Of a DNA stretch of 64,000 nt, positions 48,301-59,300 are shown one piece after another; position 1 is the stretch's first letter, and the number at the start of each line of letters is the position of its first letter. The stretch spans positions 39,564,426 through 39,628,425 of the forward strand of contig CP154955.1 of assembly GCA_039621445.1 (NCBI GenBank), in the 5' to 3' direction. A program made the translations under genes and the position numbers. The notes under the pieces were generated by a model. The model searched no databases. It was not told the origin of the DNA and saw only the letters and a program-made list of their open reading frames with translations. This DNA comes from Euglena gracilis (lineage: Eukaryota > Euglenida > Euglenophyceae > Euglenales).

Positions 48301-49110
48301 GCCCACTTGCCTTGAATACCTCTTAAGGGTAATTGTCAGAGTGAGAAACTCATTAACTGACTTTAAAACCTTTGCAGTATGCGCAGGCGCACGCACTCCC
48401 CGCCGGAAGCCTGCCCCCCACCCCCGCACCGCCTGGCTGACACGCGGCAGCCCGCCACCTCTTGCCCGTCCATCTGTGCGATCGCGTGCTGTGCCATGGC
48501 CGGTGTGGAGAACTGCACGAAGCCTACTGGTGGGGCCAGGGGCCGGGCACCGGCCGTCGGTCTGGCTCTCGTTGTAAGCCCACTGCCACGGGGTGGTGGG
48601 AAATGTTTGGCTTCATCAGAGCACTGAAAAGGTGGCACTGGGATAACAGAGGTCAAACCATAAACATGTCATACGAGCCAAGCCATAGACACCCCCCCCC
48701 CCGCCTGGCGGCTGAAATGGGGTCGGATCGCTCCCTGTGCGAAAACTTCTTGCGCCGGAGAATGACGTGGGTGCTGACCACCGTGCTGCACTGCCCGAAT
48801 GCGGCGACCAGTTGCTTGGGAGCAGGGGCCGCCTGGAATGGGTCAACCCCCGAGGAGGTGGAGGCGGAAGAGGAGGTGAGCGGGGGTGAGGCGAGGAGGG
48901 ACTGGATGAATTTGGCGGCCAGGGCTAAATGGTCATTTGACGAAGTTCATGGGCCCAACGAAGCACACCGGAGCAGGGAATCCAACCGAACGCGTGAGAA
49001 AAGGCGTTCTGCGTTCCGGGTATCGCAAGAAGTCGTTCCCCGGGGGACCCCTGTCCGCGAGTGATTCCGGCCGGCAGGCCCGTCACGTACACGTTGCACC
49101 GCGCCGCCGC
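45251..49110 (-). CDS. Two-RRM RNA-binding protein module, copy A (7 exons)
   Basis: Seven exons encode a pair of RNA recognition motifs. RRM1 runs CNVYVTGLPAGITR (RNP2), KQLVAAFGQ, GFVQF (RNP1 position) and VRLAHRDKDKG (last strand). RRM2 runs RLYVGHLPAKVGEAEVRQLF, ALIEY, AAQAALHHS and LEVKFAESEDDRTARR. The RRM2 tail, ALH-S..MP.. then VKFA(D/E)...R, resembles CELF/Bruno proteins, which regulate splicing and translation; that is family knowledge. RRM1 is of generic ELAV/CELF type. The separation of the two motifs is only two or three residues. No start or stop codon could be assigned. Copies B and C lie downstream on the same strand. It may be a complete gene whose end exons I cannot see, or the first repeat of a larger one. 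Confidence 0.85.
45830..45921 (-). CDS. RRM module A, exon e
   Basis: Encodes RPALIEYGALEEATAAQAAL then HHSPLQAT, the RNP1-equivalent strand and second helix of RRM2. The 5' edge is uncertain within about 10 bases. It ends ACGG/GTCCCC, a normal donor. The intron before it carries a run of about 22 G at 45,790-45,811. Confidence 0.82.
46399..46493 (-). CDS. RRM module A, exon d (RRM2 start)
   Basis: Encodes RLYVGHLPAKVGEAEVRQLF then AKYGTIRWMRLL. The acceptor CCCCCAG/G is conserved in copies B and C. The 3' edge CTCC/GCACAG fits +4 CAG. Confidence 0.9.
46783..46821 (-). CDS. RRM module A, exon X (13 codons)
   Basis: Encodes VRLAHRDKDKGI, the last strand of RRM1 leading into RRM2. It starts five bases after CTG (phase 2). 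The 3' edge CG/GGCCAG fits +4 CAG, but the next exon begins after CCAG rather than at the CTG spacing. Confidence 0.82.
48439..48531 (-). CDS. RRM module A, exon c
   Basis: Encodes PVGFVQFSTPAMAQHAIAQM then DGQEVAGCRV. It starts five bases after CTG and ends GTGTC/AGCCAG. It is nearly identical in sequence to the copy B exon at 27,061-27,153. Confidence 0.9.
48741..48817 (-). CDS. RRM module A, exon b
   Basis: Encodes KQLVAAFGQCSTVVSTHVIL then RRKKF. It starts five bases after CTG and ends TC/GCACAG (phase 2). This edge is shared with copies B and C. Confidence 0.88.
49057..49110 (-). CDS. RRM module A, exon a (RRM1 first strand)
   Basis: Encodes ARCNVYVTGLPAGITR, the RNP2 strand. It ends CGC/GGACAG, the +4 CAG rule, phase 0. 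The upstream edge is approximate (GGAG/G acceptor). Copies B and C have no intron at the 3' edge. Confidence 0.85.
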
Positions 49111-52100
49111 CTCCACCAGGAGGGGCGGGGCGGTCACAGCCCCCGGCGCCGCATCGCCCGGGGGACGGCTGCTGCGAGGCGGCGCCGCTCCCTGCACCGA
49201 CTCCTCCCCAATTTCTCCCGGACCGACACTGTTCAGCAAACCCGGAAAATGGTGGTCAGCTGCAGGGGGGGGGGGCGGGGCATCGCAAAGTTTGGCTGAA
49301 AAATGGCCAGACAGCTGGGGGTAGCTTGCTTGGGCCAAGATTGCAGCTTCCAGTTGTGCGTTTCACCGAGATGGGGCTGAGTACCTGTTATGGCTGGGAG
49401 TTGGAGGTGGAAAAAATGGGAAGCATCACAGACGTTTGCCAGATGACGATATTAGGATTGCCCCACAATAAAAGCGCAGGGTCCAAATAAAAGCGTCCTA
49501 CCGCCGAAGGAGGCAGTCCGCTGCAAACGCGACCCCCCATTTTGATGGAGTCTCTAAAGGAAGCCAACAAAAATCTCGCAGGTGGGTCCAAATAGAAGCG
49601 CACCACCAGACCCCCCGTTGCCAGAGGCGACGGTCCACTACAAGCACACCCGCTTCTATCTACACAACGCAATGGCCAGCATAACCAGAAGAAGAGAGAG
49701 TGCCCCGGACAGAAGGCTCCGCTGAGTTCACATCGCACATCAACCGACGGCACAGGAGGAAAAAAATCGAACGGCTTCGACCCTGAAGAGCGCAAAGAAA
49801 CGATGAAGGGCTGTATTGAATGTCACTCAGGAAGGAGGGTTCTTTGTGTGTCCGGGGCTTGCCTGTCCAGGCAGGCAACCCCCAGGGGTTGTGCCTGCTT
49901 TTTTCGCAGAAGATTTGCCCCCAAATGACCTTTTCTGGGTTTCGGCCGAAAGTGCCTTGGCCGAGTGCCTACAAGCCCATGGGCACCTTTGGGCATATGT
50001 CTTAGCCCGCTCCCCCCGCTGGTGCAATATTTCCAATACCGCCCGGCAGTCGGATCTGGGTGTATTGGAGTGTCTGCACAGGAAAGAATGTCGGGGTTGG
50101 GGTCGGTCACATGGAAAAATTGAGCGTTGTGCAAATGAAATGTCCCACGCCGCAGAACCACTTCGGCTGCCGACCCCACATGTCAAACAAGTGACTTGTA
50201 ACAAAAATGGCGGTCCGAACTCCTGGACCACGTTTTTTGTAAAGGAACGAGACGGCTGCATGGCTTCATGCATGGACTTCGGCACCCTGGGCAAATGGTG
50301 TTGAAAAACTAGAATATCCTCAATTGAGCATCCAAGCTGTCTTCCTTAACCCTCGTTAACCAGAAAGTATCAAATGGTCGGGCAAGAGGAAAGGCACTGG
50401 TGTCTGTCATAGGGAAAGCCATCCGAAAAAAATGCACAGTCATTAGGAATATTTAAACATAAATATGGATTTTAAAAAAATTTATACTTTGGAAACCTTT
50501 TGCTCTTAGCTTTTAGAAAATTAACATATTCTATCTCGAATATTAACATATTAACAGATTTCTTGAACACCAATTATGACCACTTTGGACAGAAAACCGA
50601 AGATTTTTTGTTCCATTCTTGAAAATACAGTGCTACAGTCCGGACAAAAATGACGGAAAAAATGACCAATTGTGAAATGGTGGAAATTATCGGCAAAAGA
50701 ACAACTCAAACTTCCAAAAAATGGTTAAAATGGTGTTCTGGGTGTACTTTTTTGCGGTTTTGTATAAAAAAAAACAGACCCCAGAATTGACCATGTGTCC
50801 TGACCCAGCCTTTTGTGTGAGAAACTTGACTGCCCGTGAACGTGGCTCCTCTAAAAGGGTGTTGAAAGGGCACAGGCTCCAGAGGGGGGTGACTGACTGG
50901 CTTTATCGGAATGACCCACGGACTGGTTTTGGCTCCAACAGCCCTGTGAAGGTCATTGTGAATTGGCTGCAACGCGGCGCTGAAGTCCCCTGACTTTTTT
51001 CGAAAAGGAGAGGAAATCCATTGATTTTGAACCAAATCGGCCTGAGTGGCCTGCAGGGGGGGGGGGGTGACTGGTTTTCAAAAGTGACAAGATGATTTTT
51101 TTGAGCAGAAAGTGACCGTCTCTCTCCCGGTTGTAGGTAATGGTCGATGGTACGATCTGAATTCTCTCCCCAAGGACGTCGTGCATACAGTCCATACAGG
51201 ACGGTCCCTAACTAAAAAAAAAATCCTGTCCCAATACACTTCAACCGAAAAAAAATGAATTTTTTACATGCAGGCGTCACTCTCCGTCCACTCCGCAATG
51301 GGAAGTGCCCCCCACTTGTGACCAGGGGTGTAGGATTCCCGCCTTTGATAAAGTGACGAATAATAACCATTTTTGGCAACTTTTCGCCATTTTTGGCCAC
51401 TTTTGAGTATTTTTGGGACACTTTCGGCCAGTTGGCCTCACTGTTTGTCACTTTTTTGCCACTGTTGGTCATTATTTTTGCCAAGAGTTAACCGAAATGG
51501 CCCAAAATGGCCAAAAATTTGGCCAAAGAAGTTTGGCCAAATTTTGGCCAACTTTGACAATTCTCCATCTTTTGTAGCAACCTTGCACAACATTTTTGGT
51601 AAATTTTTTGGAGTCAAATTTGAAACCCGTAAAATTGTTCTCAACAACAGTCGACCCTGTTTTTGAAAAATGAACCCCAAATACATGTTTTTTTGATGGA
51701 AAACCACATTTTGTTCACAAAAAAAATCTCAAAAATTTCAGGGTTAAATTTGAATTTTTTTTGGGGGGGGGTGGAAAATAACGAAGGTCAAAAAAAGTGG
51801 ACCAAATTTTGGCACAGTCAAATTTTTACTGACATTTTTTCTCTTGAAATTTTGGAAGCTGTGAAAAAATGGGGTTTTGAGGGGTTTTGGGGGGGACCTC
51901 CCATATGGGTCCCAAAATGGGTCAAAAAAAACCCTGGCGCCAAAGGGGCGGGAAAAATTTTTGGGGCCAAAAATTGGTGCTGGTGAGGGCAGTCCTCAAG
52001 GGGGCGGTCCTTAACTCAAAAAAAAAAAATCCCGTCCCTTACGAACCGCCCTGGTCCGGACAAAACGACAAGAAACAAAATGCTGGGAATCCACGTACTT

Positions 52101-52688
52101 TTTCCCATCATTTTTTCCTGTCAAATCCCCCCCCAAAGCAATGGTATGATTCAAACCTTTCCATACATCCGCACATCACTCTCCACTGTACGTCATGCCG
52201 GTGGCTTTATGGTATCCGCAACATTTTAAAAAAAAGTGTCTTACAGACAGTTAAGACAACCCGCTGCCCCCCCCAAAAAATGAACGAACTTTCTGCCCAC
52301 TGCGAAGCACCGGTCAGAAAAAAAAAAGTCTCTTCCCCTCCAAATCGACAAAGATGTGGTTTTGAAGCAATCAAGGTTTTGACAAAAATGAATGACAGGG
52401 GGATACCTTGACGGAGAGGGGTCCGGGGGACCATCCCCCGTCTGGAACCCAGGAGGATTGGGAAGTGATCCCAACTCCTTATGACAAACCACATCTGAAC
52501 CCTGGACACCCTCCTTTTTCAAGGGATCAAAAGGGGACAATTCGACTGAATGGGCCTTATATCACGCTGCATCAAACAGAAATGCATCTGGACTTTGGCT
52601 TGCAACAGTTGCCGGTGGTTGCAATATAATGCCAGCAAGTGGCACATATTTTAAAATAAAATTCATGGTCAATTAGTTGTCATTTGTG
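49111..52688. other. No gene recognised; between RRM module A and the dynein gene
   Basis: Contains the hairpin repeat 51,360-51,620 and A/T-rich stretches. At 49,450-49,680 CCAAATA(A/G)AAGCG and TCC(G/A)CT(G/A)CAA(A/G)C motifs occur twice. Any first exon of module A would be expected here, but none is recognisable. Confidence 0.6.
51360..51620 (+). repeat. Hairpin-forming repeat, related to 31,735-32,065
   Basis: TTTTGGCCACTTTTGAGTAT..., the turn CCAAGAGTTAACCG, then complementary GGCCAAAA units and TCCATCTTTTGTAGCAACCT. It is in the same direction as the 31,735 copy. Confidence 0.75.
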
Positions 52689-53041
52689 CATACAATTTTT
52701 TACCGACCCCCGGGGCCGGGGGGGGGGGGGTCACTCCGTTTTTGAAAAACCAGTCAGTCACTTTTTTCGGGAAGCCAGTCAGTCACTACCCCCCCCAGGG
52801 GGGGTCAACCACTCTGGAATCCAAAGGAAATTTGACCCAAAACATGAAAAAAAGGCCAAAAAAAATTTCCGGCGCCTTCGGCGCCGGGTCACTTTTGTGG
52901 TTCTTTGCCGACCTCCCCCCCCCCCGGGGGGAGGGGGAGGGGGCCAAAAACCAGTCAGTCACTCTGAAAAAACCAGTCACCCACCACCCCCCCCCGGGGG
53001 GGGGGGGGGGGGGGGGGGGGCAGTGACTAAGTGATTGTATG
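52689..53041 (+). mobile_element. Inverted-repeat element, family 1 (353 bp), just 3' of the dynein gene
   Basis: The ends are CATACAATTTTTTA and CATACAATCACTTA (reverse complement). The flanks CATTTGTG and ATTTTGTG agree at six of eight bases. The hairpin CCGGCGCCTTCGGCGCCGG lies at 52,869-52,887. It may contribute the dynein 3' untranslated or downstream sequence. Confidence 0.8.
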
Positions 53042-53262
53042 ATTTTGTGGTACGCAGGTTACAAGCGCACAAGAGATGAACGCCTGACTGAATGAGAGAG
53101 AGTGCTGGGTGCCAGAGCAGGCAGTTGGCATCGAAAACAATCCACAACGCGATCTACAGACAAGAGACAAACCCCAGACAGAGCTTCGGCAAAGAGGCGC
53201 CACAGCAAGCGCTTCCTCAGCTCGGTTGACACTGCGAGGCAGGAGAGGGAGGAGAGGTAGAG

Positions 53263-53341
53263 TCACAGCACCACCTCGCAGAAGCAGGCCACCCCGCGCC
53301 GGATCCAGTGGGCCTCCGCAGTGCCGCTTGCGGACGAAGCG
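53263..53341 (-). CDS. Dynein heavy chain last exon E21
   Basis: Encodes [21 protein letters not shown] then TGA, the canonical short C-terminal tail (HW-KRGVAL) of axonemal dyneins. The acceptor is CAGCGCAG/C in phase 2. The 353-bp inverted-repeat element 52,689-53,041 lies 220 bp downstream of the stop. Confidence 0.92.
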
Positions 53342-56300
53342 CTGCGCTGGGGGTGGGGGGAACGGCCTGGGCCGGCCAAACCCGATGACGACAACGCAGC
53401 GGTTGGAAAACATGCCGGTCGTCGGACTTTTGTGTCGGCTGTCGCACATGCCAGCGTGCAAGCCGTGTGGGTCGATGTGAGCGTGTTTGGGGTGTGACGC
53501 GTGTCACACGTGTCACACATGAGAGTGTGTTTGAGGGGGTAGGGCATGGTGACAGGGAGCCAGCATCCGAATGTTCAGACCCCCACCGCCAGCCCCCGAC
53601 CCGGGCACCGCCGCAGGGCCTCGGGGGGGACGTCCATCATCAGCACGAAGTTGGTGCTGTGGCCGGTGGTGGACAGCGTCCCGGCGCGGGCCAGCGTCTT
53701 GTACACGGGGCACGCGTAGCGGCCCGCGGGGGGCGGCCGGTTGGCCGCGGGCCGCAGCCACACGACGGGCATCGCCGCGAACAGCTCCTTCGGCCGCGGC
53801 TCGGCGATGGCCCGCGCCAGGGCCTCCCTCATTGCCGGGCCCTTTGTTGTTGGGTTCGCTGACCCGCCCCGGGGTGAATGGGGTCAGCCAGTGGGCGGGG
53901 GGAGGTCGACCAGATTTCTTAATAAGACCCCGACCACCCAGCCTGGCCTGGGACCCTTTCTACGGTCGTTTCCCAAATGTTCCGCGCTTCGCGCCGAAAC
54001 CCACACCCGGGGGTTTCCAGCCCCGGACCCACCCACCCCACCCACCCACCCCCCTCCCCACCCAGGGAGGTCTTTTGACTTAAATAAAAACCTGCAGTCG
54101 ACAAATGCGCCTGAAAGATCACGCCACCAATGCCACAATGCTTCACTTTTCCATTCCTCTCCAGAATCCCCACGTCGGCCGTCGTTGTAGCAGACGTGGG
54201 GAAGTCGGCGACCAGCCGGACAACGCCGCCCACCGCCAGAGGGGTGGCCTGGTCCCTGACCCAGCCTCCCACCGGGCCCCCTCCATGTGCAGGCCGTGGA
54301 TGAGCACCCCTGAGGTGGGGGACGTGGGCACCGTATCCACAGCGCAGCCTGAGCACACGAGGCCATGGGAGCGGGGTGTCTGAATGGTGAATGCCGAAGG
54401 CCTAAATACCATATTCGGAACATTTGGAACATTTCTCGGAATTCAATTTTGTGATGGCGAAGAACACGCAGAACAATGAAAAATGCAGAAAGGAAAGCAT
54501 AAAGTCCATCAGCAATCTTACCCCACAAGACACCCTTGCATCCTAAACCACACCAGGGATCACCAAGGAGTGGGCGCAGCGCTGAACTTTGCCCATGTCA
54601 GAACCGTTTGGAATGGGGCAAGGCTACCTTCCACCGGAGCAGCAAAGGAGGCAGCGGGGCCGTCCATCATTTGGAACCCGAAGCTGATGGTGTCGCCGGC
54701 AGCGGCCAGCGACTGCCCCCCTGCCCCTCCTGACCACCACGAGCGCCCCCGCAGCCGCCCCCCCCCTGCCCCCAACTGCAACCCCCGCCCTGCCGGGCCG
54801 CGCTCCGCCGCTGGGCGATGGAGGTGCTGTGGGCGCGGGCGTGGTTCTGCAACGCCCCCGGCCCCAGGCAGCCTGCCAAGCTGGCGGGGGAGAGCCGTTG
54901 CCCCCCCCCCCACGGGTCATGTGCTGTGTGTTGTGGGTTCCCCAGGAGGCATCACCCGGGGTATGATTGATTTTGGGTCATGTCGGACATGACCCAAAAT
55001 CAATCATGATGTCCCCGGCCAACCCAGTCAGTTCTCCTCAAAAATGGCCATTTTCTGCCCCTGGCTTCGGGGCGTGTGCTGCACCATTACCCACTCCAAA
55101 ACCCTACCCCCTGGGGGGGTCAAAATTGACCAACCCCTCCCTTCCCATACATACTACCTGGGGGGGGGGGGCTGGTCTCCATCTCCAACAGATTAGTCTG
55201 GCACTGCGCCCCCGGTGCAAACTCCAGACAACGGGGCTTTAAAAAAAAACACGTGGAACCCGGAAAACTACGCAGAAAAGGGAGCGACACCACAACGGTG
55301 GTGAATGAAAACCTCCGGCATGCCTCATCCATCAACGCCCTCTGAAGAAGAAAATTCCCCCCCCCCAAGCACCGGTCTTGGGGAGGCAGCCTGGCCGTCA
55401 GGAAGCCCTGGGGGAAGAAGAAGCCGGAGATCCAGAACACGGCGGGCGGGCCGCGGTCGTGCCACCGCTGGATGAAGTCGCACCTGTCGGGGGATGGGGG
55501 GGGGGGGCAGGCAGTGCCGTTGGCAAGGCTGGCCGGCACCGAATTAAGTGGCAGAACCTTCAGGGGCCCAGGGGGAATGTGTGGTGTCCTGGCGAACGGA
55601 CGTCTCTGTTTGACACTCAAATCCTGGCGTCTCCAGCTCAAACCACCTTCCCAAGCTGAATGCAAACATCATGACTGTTTCCATATCTTAAAAATATGAC
55701 TGGAAATGGACTGTTGGGGACCTCTGGAGGTAGGCACACCGCTGGATGAGGTCCTCAATCCAGGAGGACAGCGGCCGGAGCGATGGGTATGCCGCTGGCA
55801 CAGCCCCTCTCCCGACAAGCCCGAAAATCCCGAGCTGGCCGATATTTGACTGATTGCCTTTCCCCGGGTACAGTCCATGCCACGTGTGGTGCATACAATC
55901 TGATGACTCATCACCGAATTGACCACCATGTTGGAAAAAGGATCACGAGGCCCGGGGTGTATCATAAATAGGGGCACCGAAAGGCGGCGTGTGCAAGGCT
56001 GTATGGAAGGTCGAATGGGGGGCTTGGACCCTCCACCTGGGAGGCTGGGGTGGGGGGGCGGGGGTGGACACCCCACTTACCACAGCATCGCGCAAAGAAA
56101 AATTATTTTGGGGCCGAGGGAAAACTTTGCACTTAAAATCGGCAGAAATACGGGAAGGGCTGGTGCCACATGGTAGAATCCACCACCCATAGGTTTCGGG
56201 ATTCCTGGCTTTTGGGGATTCGGAGATAGCCCAGCGGTGCGGCAATTAGACCGGACCCGGACAAGAGATGGTGACCGGAGGGTAGCTGCGGGCCGGGCCC

Positions 56301-59300
56301 CCCACAGGGCGGGCACTTGGTTGTAATACATGCTGCCCCCCATCAGCTCCAGCTCCTGTGACGGCCCCGCCCCGGCGCTGGCTCTCACCCCCCCCCCAAT
56401 GTGATACAGCCCATGTCCCCCCCCCCGCCACGCGGCGCCAGGCGCCTCGTGCTATGGGGGTCCTATGGTCGCCCCGGGACGGCCATGACCACCTCCCCCT
56501 TCAGGGCCCGGGCCAGCTCCGCCAGCGAGCGGTGCATGAGCAGCAGCAGCCGGTTGAACCGCTCCGCGCCAGACCGCAGCCCGCAGCAACAGCCTTCCTG
56601 CCCATTTGCATATGAACATACTTATACGTATGTATGTATGAATATATATATATATATGTATGTATGTATACATTTATGCATGTATATATGTATACATATA
56701 TACATATATACATGTGTATGCATGTATACATATATACATATCCACATATATACATATATACACATATACATATACACATATATACATATATACATATATA
56801 CATATATACATATATACATATATACATATATACATATATACATATATAGATATATGCATATGTATGCATGTATACATATAAACATATATACATATGTATA
56901 TATATGCACACATATATACATATATGCATATATACATATGTATGCATGTATACATATATACATACATATGTATGCGTGCATACATATATACATATATACA
57001 TATGTATGCACATATATACATTAATACATATATATACATGTATACATAGATACATTAATACATATATACATATGTATGCATATATACATATATACATGTA
57101 TGCATGGATACATATATGCACATATACATATATACATGTATGCATTTTTCTTCATATATACATATATACATGTATGCATGTATACATATACACATATATA
57201 CATATGTATGCATGTATACATCTACACATGTATACATTTGTACATATACACACACATATATAAATATGTGCATACTAGACTGTAAACATCTATGCGCGTA
57301 TGTGTTTTGTGGGGGTGGTGGTGGAGGGGGAGGCGTGGGGGGGGGGTAGGCACACAGGCCATCACATGTTCTCGTGGCTGCTTCGTGTCGACGATCTGAG
57401 GCGCCATGGCAGGATGGGCATCCCCACAGGCCACCCACCCGTGAATGGTGGGGTTCGAAATGAGGGTGCCTCCTATGTGCCACCCCAGAAGGGGGGGGGC
57501 GTGGTCTGCTTGGCCTCTTGGACAAGGACGGTGTTCATGCTCTGGCTGTGCAGGATGGGGTACTTCGCCAGGATGGCGCGGACGTCGAACGGCTTGGGGA
57601 GCCGGGGGAGAAGGGAGGCGGTGAAGTCCTTCAGCGCGTCCTCTTGCTTGGTGGAACCTGAATCGTGTGCGGGTGCCGCACGGTGTGAGAACCGCATGAG
57701 GTCTGAACCTTTTGCTGCCACAATGCGACTGGCGAATTTTCGTTTGATGGTGGCCGGTAAGTTTTTTTCATTTGCTCCAGAAAACTGAAAAACAAAAATC
57801 CATGCTACAATCCTTGAAACTCTCCGGCAATCCTCCTGGAGTGCGAGCTTGGAGCAACGCAGAGAAACGACACTGGCAGTCAGTAATGACTGACCTCTCA
57901 GTACCTGGTGTGACCACCGCGGGATCGCAAAACGGCCTAAATTTGATAAATTTGACCCAAGTTTGACCTTGCCAGCCCTTCTGCGAACCATTTTCGCCCA
58001 TTTTTTTGGCGATTTTGTTCCCCAAAACCAAAAAACCATCCAGCCGCCCTTTGGGTGGCAGGAAACAAATAACACTCGTTGATGGGGGGCAGGGGTCTCC
58101 TTGCTTGCTGGACCCTGCCCCGGGGGGGGGGGTGAAACTTCCTTAAGCAACGTCCTCCTGGCTGGACCCCCCCCCGGCAGCAAGGTGACCGGTTTAAGAT
58201 AACTCTGGCCGTGAGAATTACAACATAAAAAAATTTTGGTGTACAATAGAATTCTTGGCAATTTCTTGGGGACAGTTTGGGGATGCACGTGTGATACACA
58301 ATAATTTCTTGTGATAACACACTAAATGAATGTTTGCAGCCCGGTGTACAAAGGACGGGATGCAGGCACACCCCCGCCGCCCCCGCCGAGCTGCAGGCTG
58401 AGGATCGTGCCCAGCACGCGGGCCGTCTCATTGCGCGCACACGTGATGTCCGCATTGGCATGGCGGCGGGAACCGGCGGGGGAGGGCATCCCCATTGTCG
58501 GCCGAGGGGGACACGGTTGTTTTTTTCCATGCCGCACATAAATAGCACTGCAACTGGGGCCGGGGTGCCTTTGTGTTATCCGTTTTGCAGTGAGTCATAT
58601 GAAGTTCTGGACCTTTTCCCATCCCCCTCAGACATTCACACATCGCAACGTCATGGTGCTGCACAATTTTCTTTTGGGTGATACACGTGCTAAACACAGT
58701 TTGCTACGCAGTGCTTTTGCAGAATAAAAAATAATGGATTGGATTTGCCTGCTGAAAGTTTGTCTGGGTTCAGCCTGAACTGCTTCCCTAGCTGGAATAA
58801 TTAGGCCAAATACACCCAAAATGAAACACAGGAGACACCAATTTTGGAAAGAAGGTAAGAAAACGGCTTCAGACTGGGGGAGCATTTGTGCCAGGGAGGA
58901 AGAAGGAAGAGGAACCAAACTGCCGCTGCGAAGCACTTCAGACTGGGCTCCACGCCCGCCGGCCGCCGGGCGGAGGCCAAAGATCTCCGGGTGCGGGTTC
59001 AGCGGCCAGTCCTGCACGTACGCGATGTACTGCGCCCGCGTGGTGGCATCGATGGTTGCTGGCAGCCCGTTCCCCGGCCATACACAGAGACCCTGTTGCC
59101 TGTGCCATCCGCCACCACGCCACGAACTGGTCACACACAGGTTGGACATCCGCTCAGGACAGTCCTCCACTTGCCCCACACTCCATGGTTGGGTTGTGGC
59201 GGCCGTTCTGAATGTCCACATGGTTGGGGACGGGTTGTGGGCGGCGTGGGGGGGGGGGGGCAGAGGTTTGGGGGGCACCGAGCCACCCCCCAAGGGGTCA

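Noticed and set aside
49388-49795. Minus-strand frame with repeated RFYLDP
   Set aside because: It reflects a non-coding DNA repeat (CCAAATARAAGCG...), with no splice edges or homology.
56440-57525. Long Tyr/Ile/His/Thr-rich frames, both strands
   Set aside because: TACATA microsatellite inside a dynein intron.
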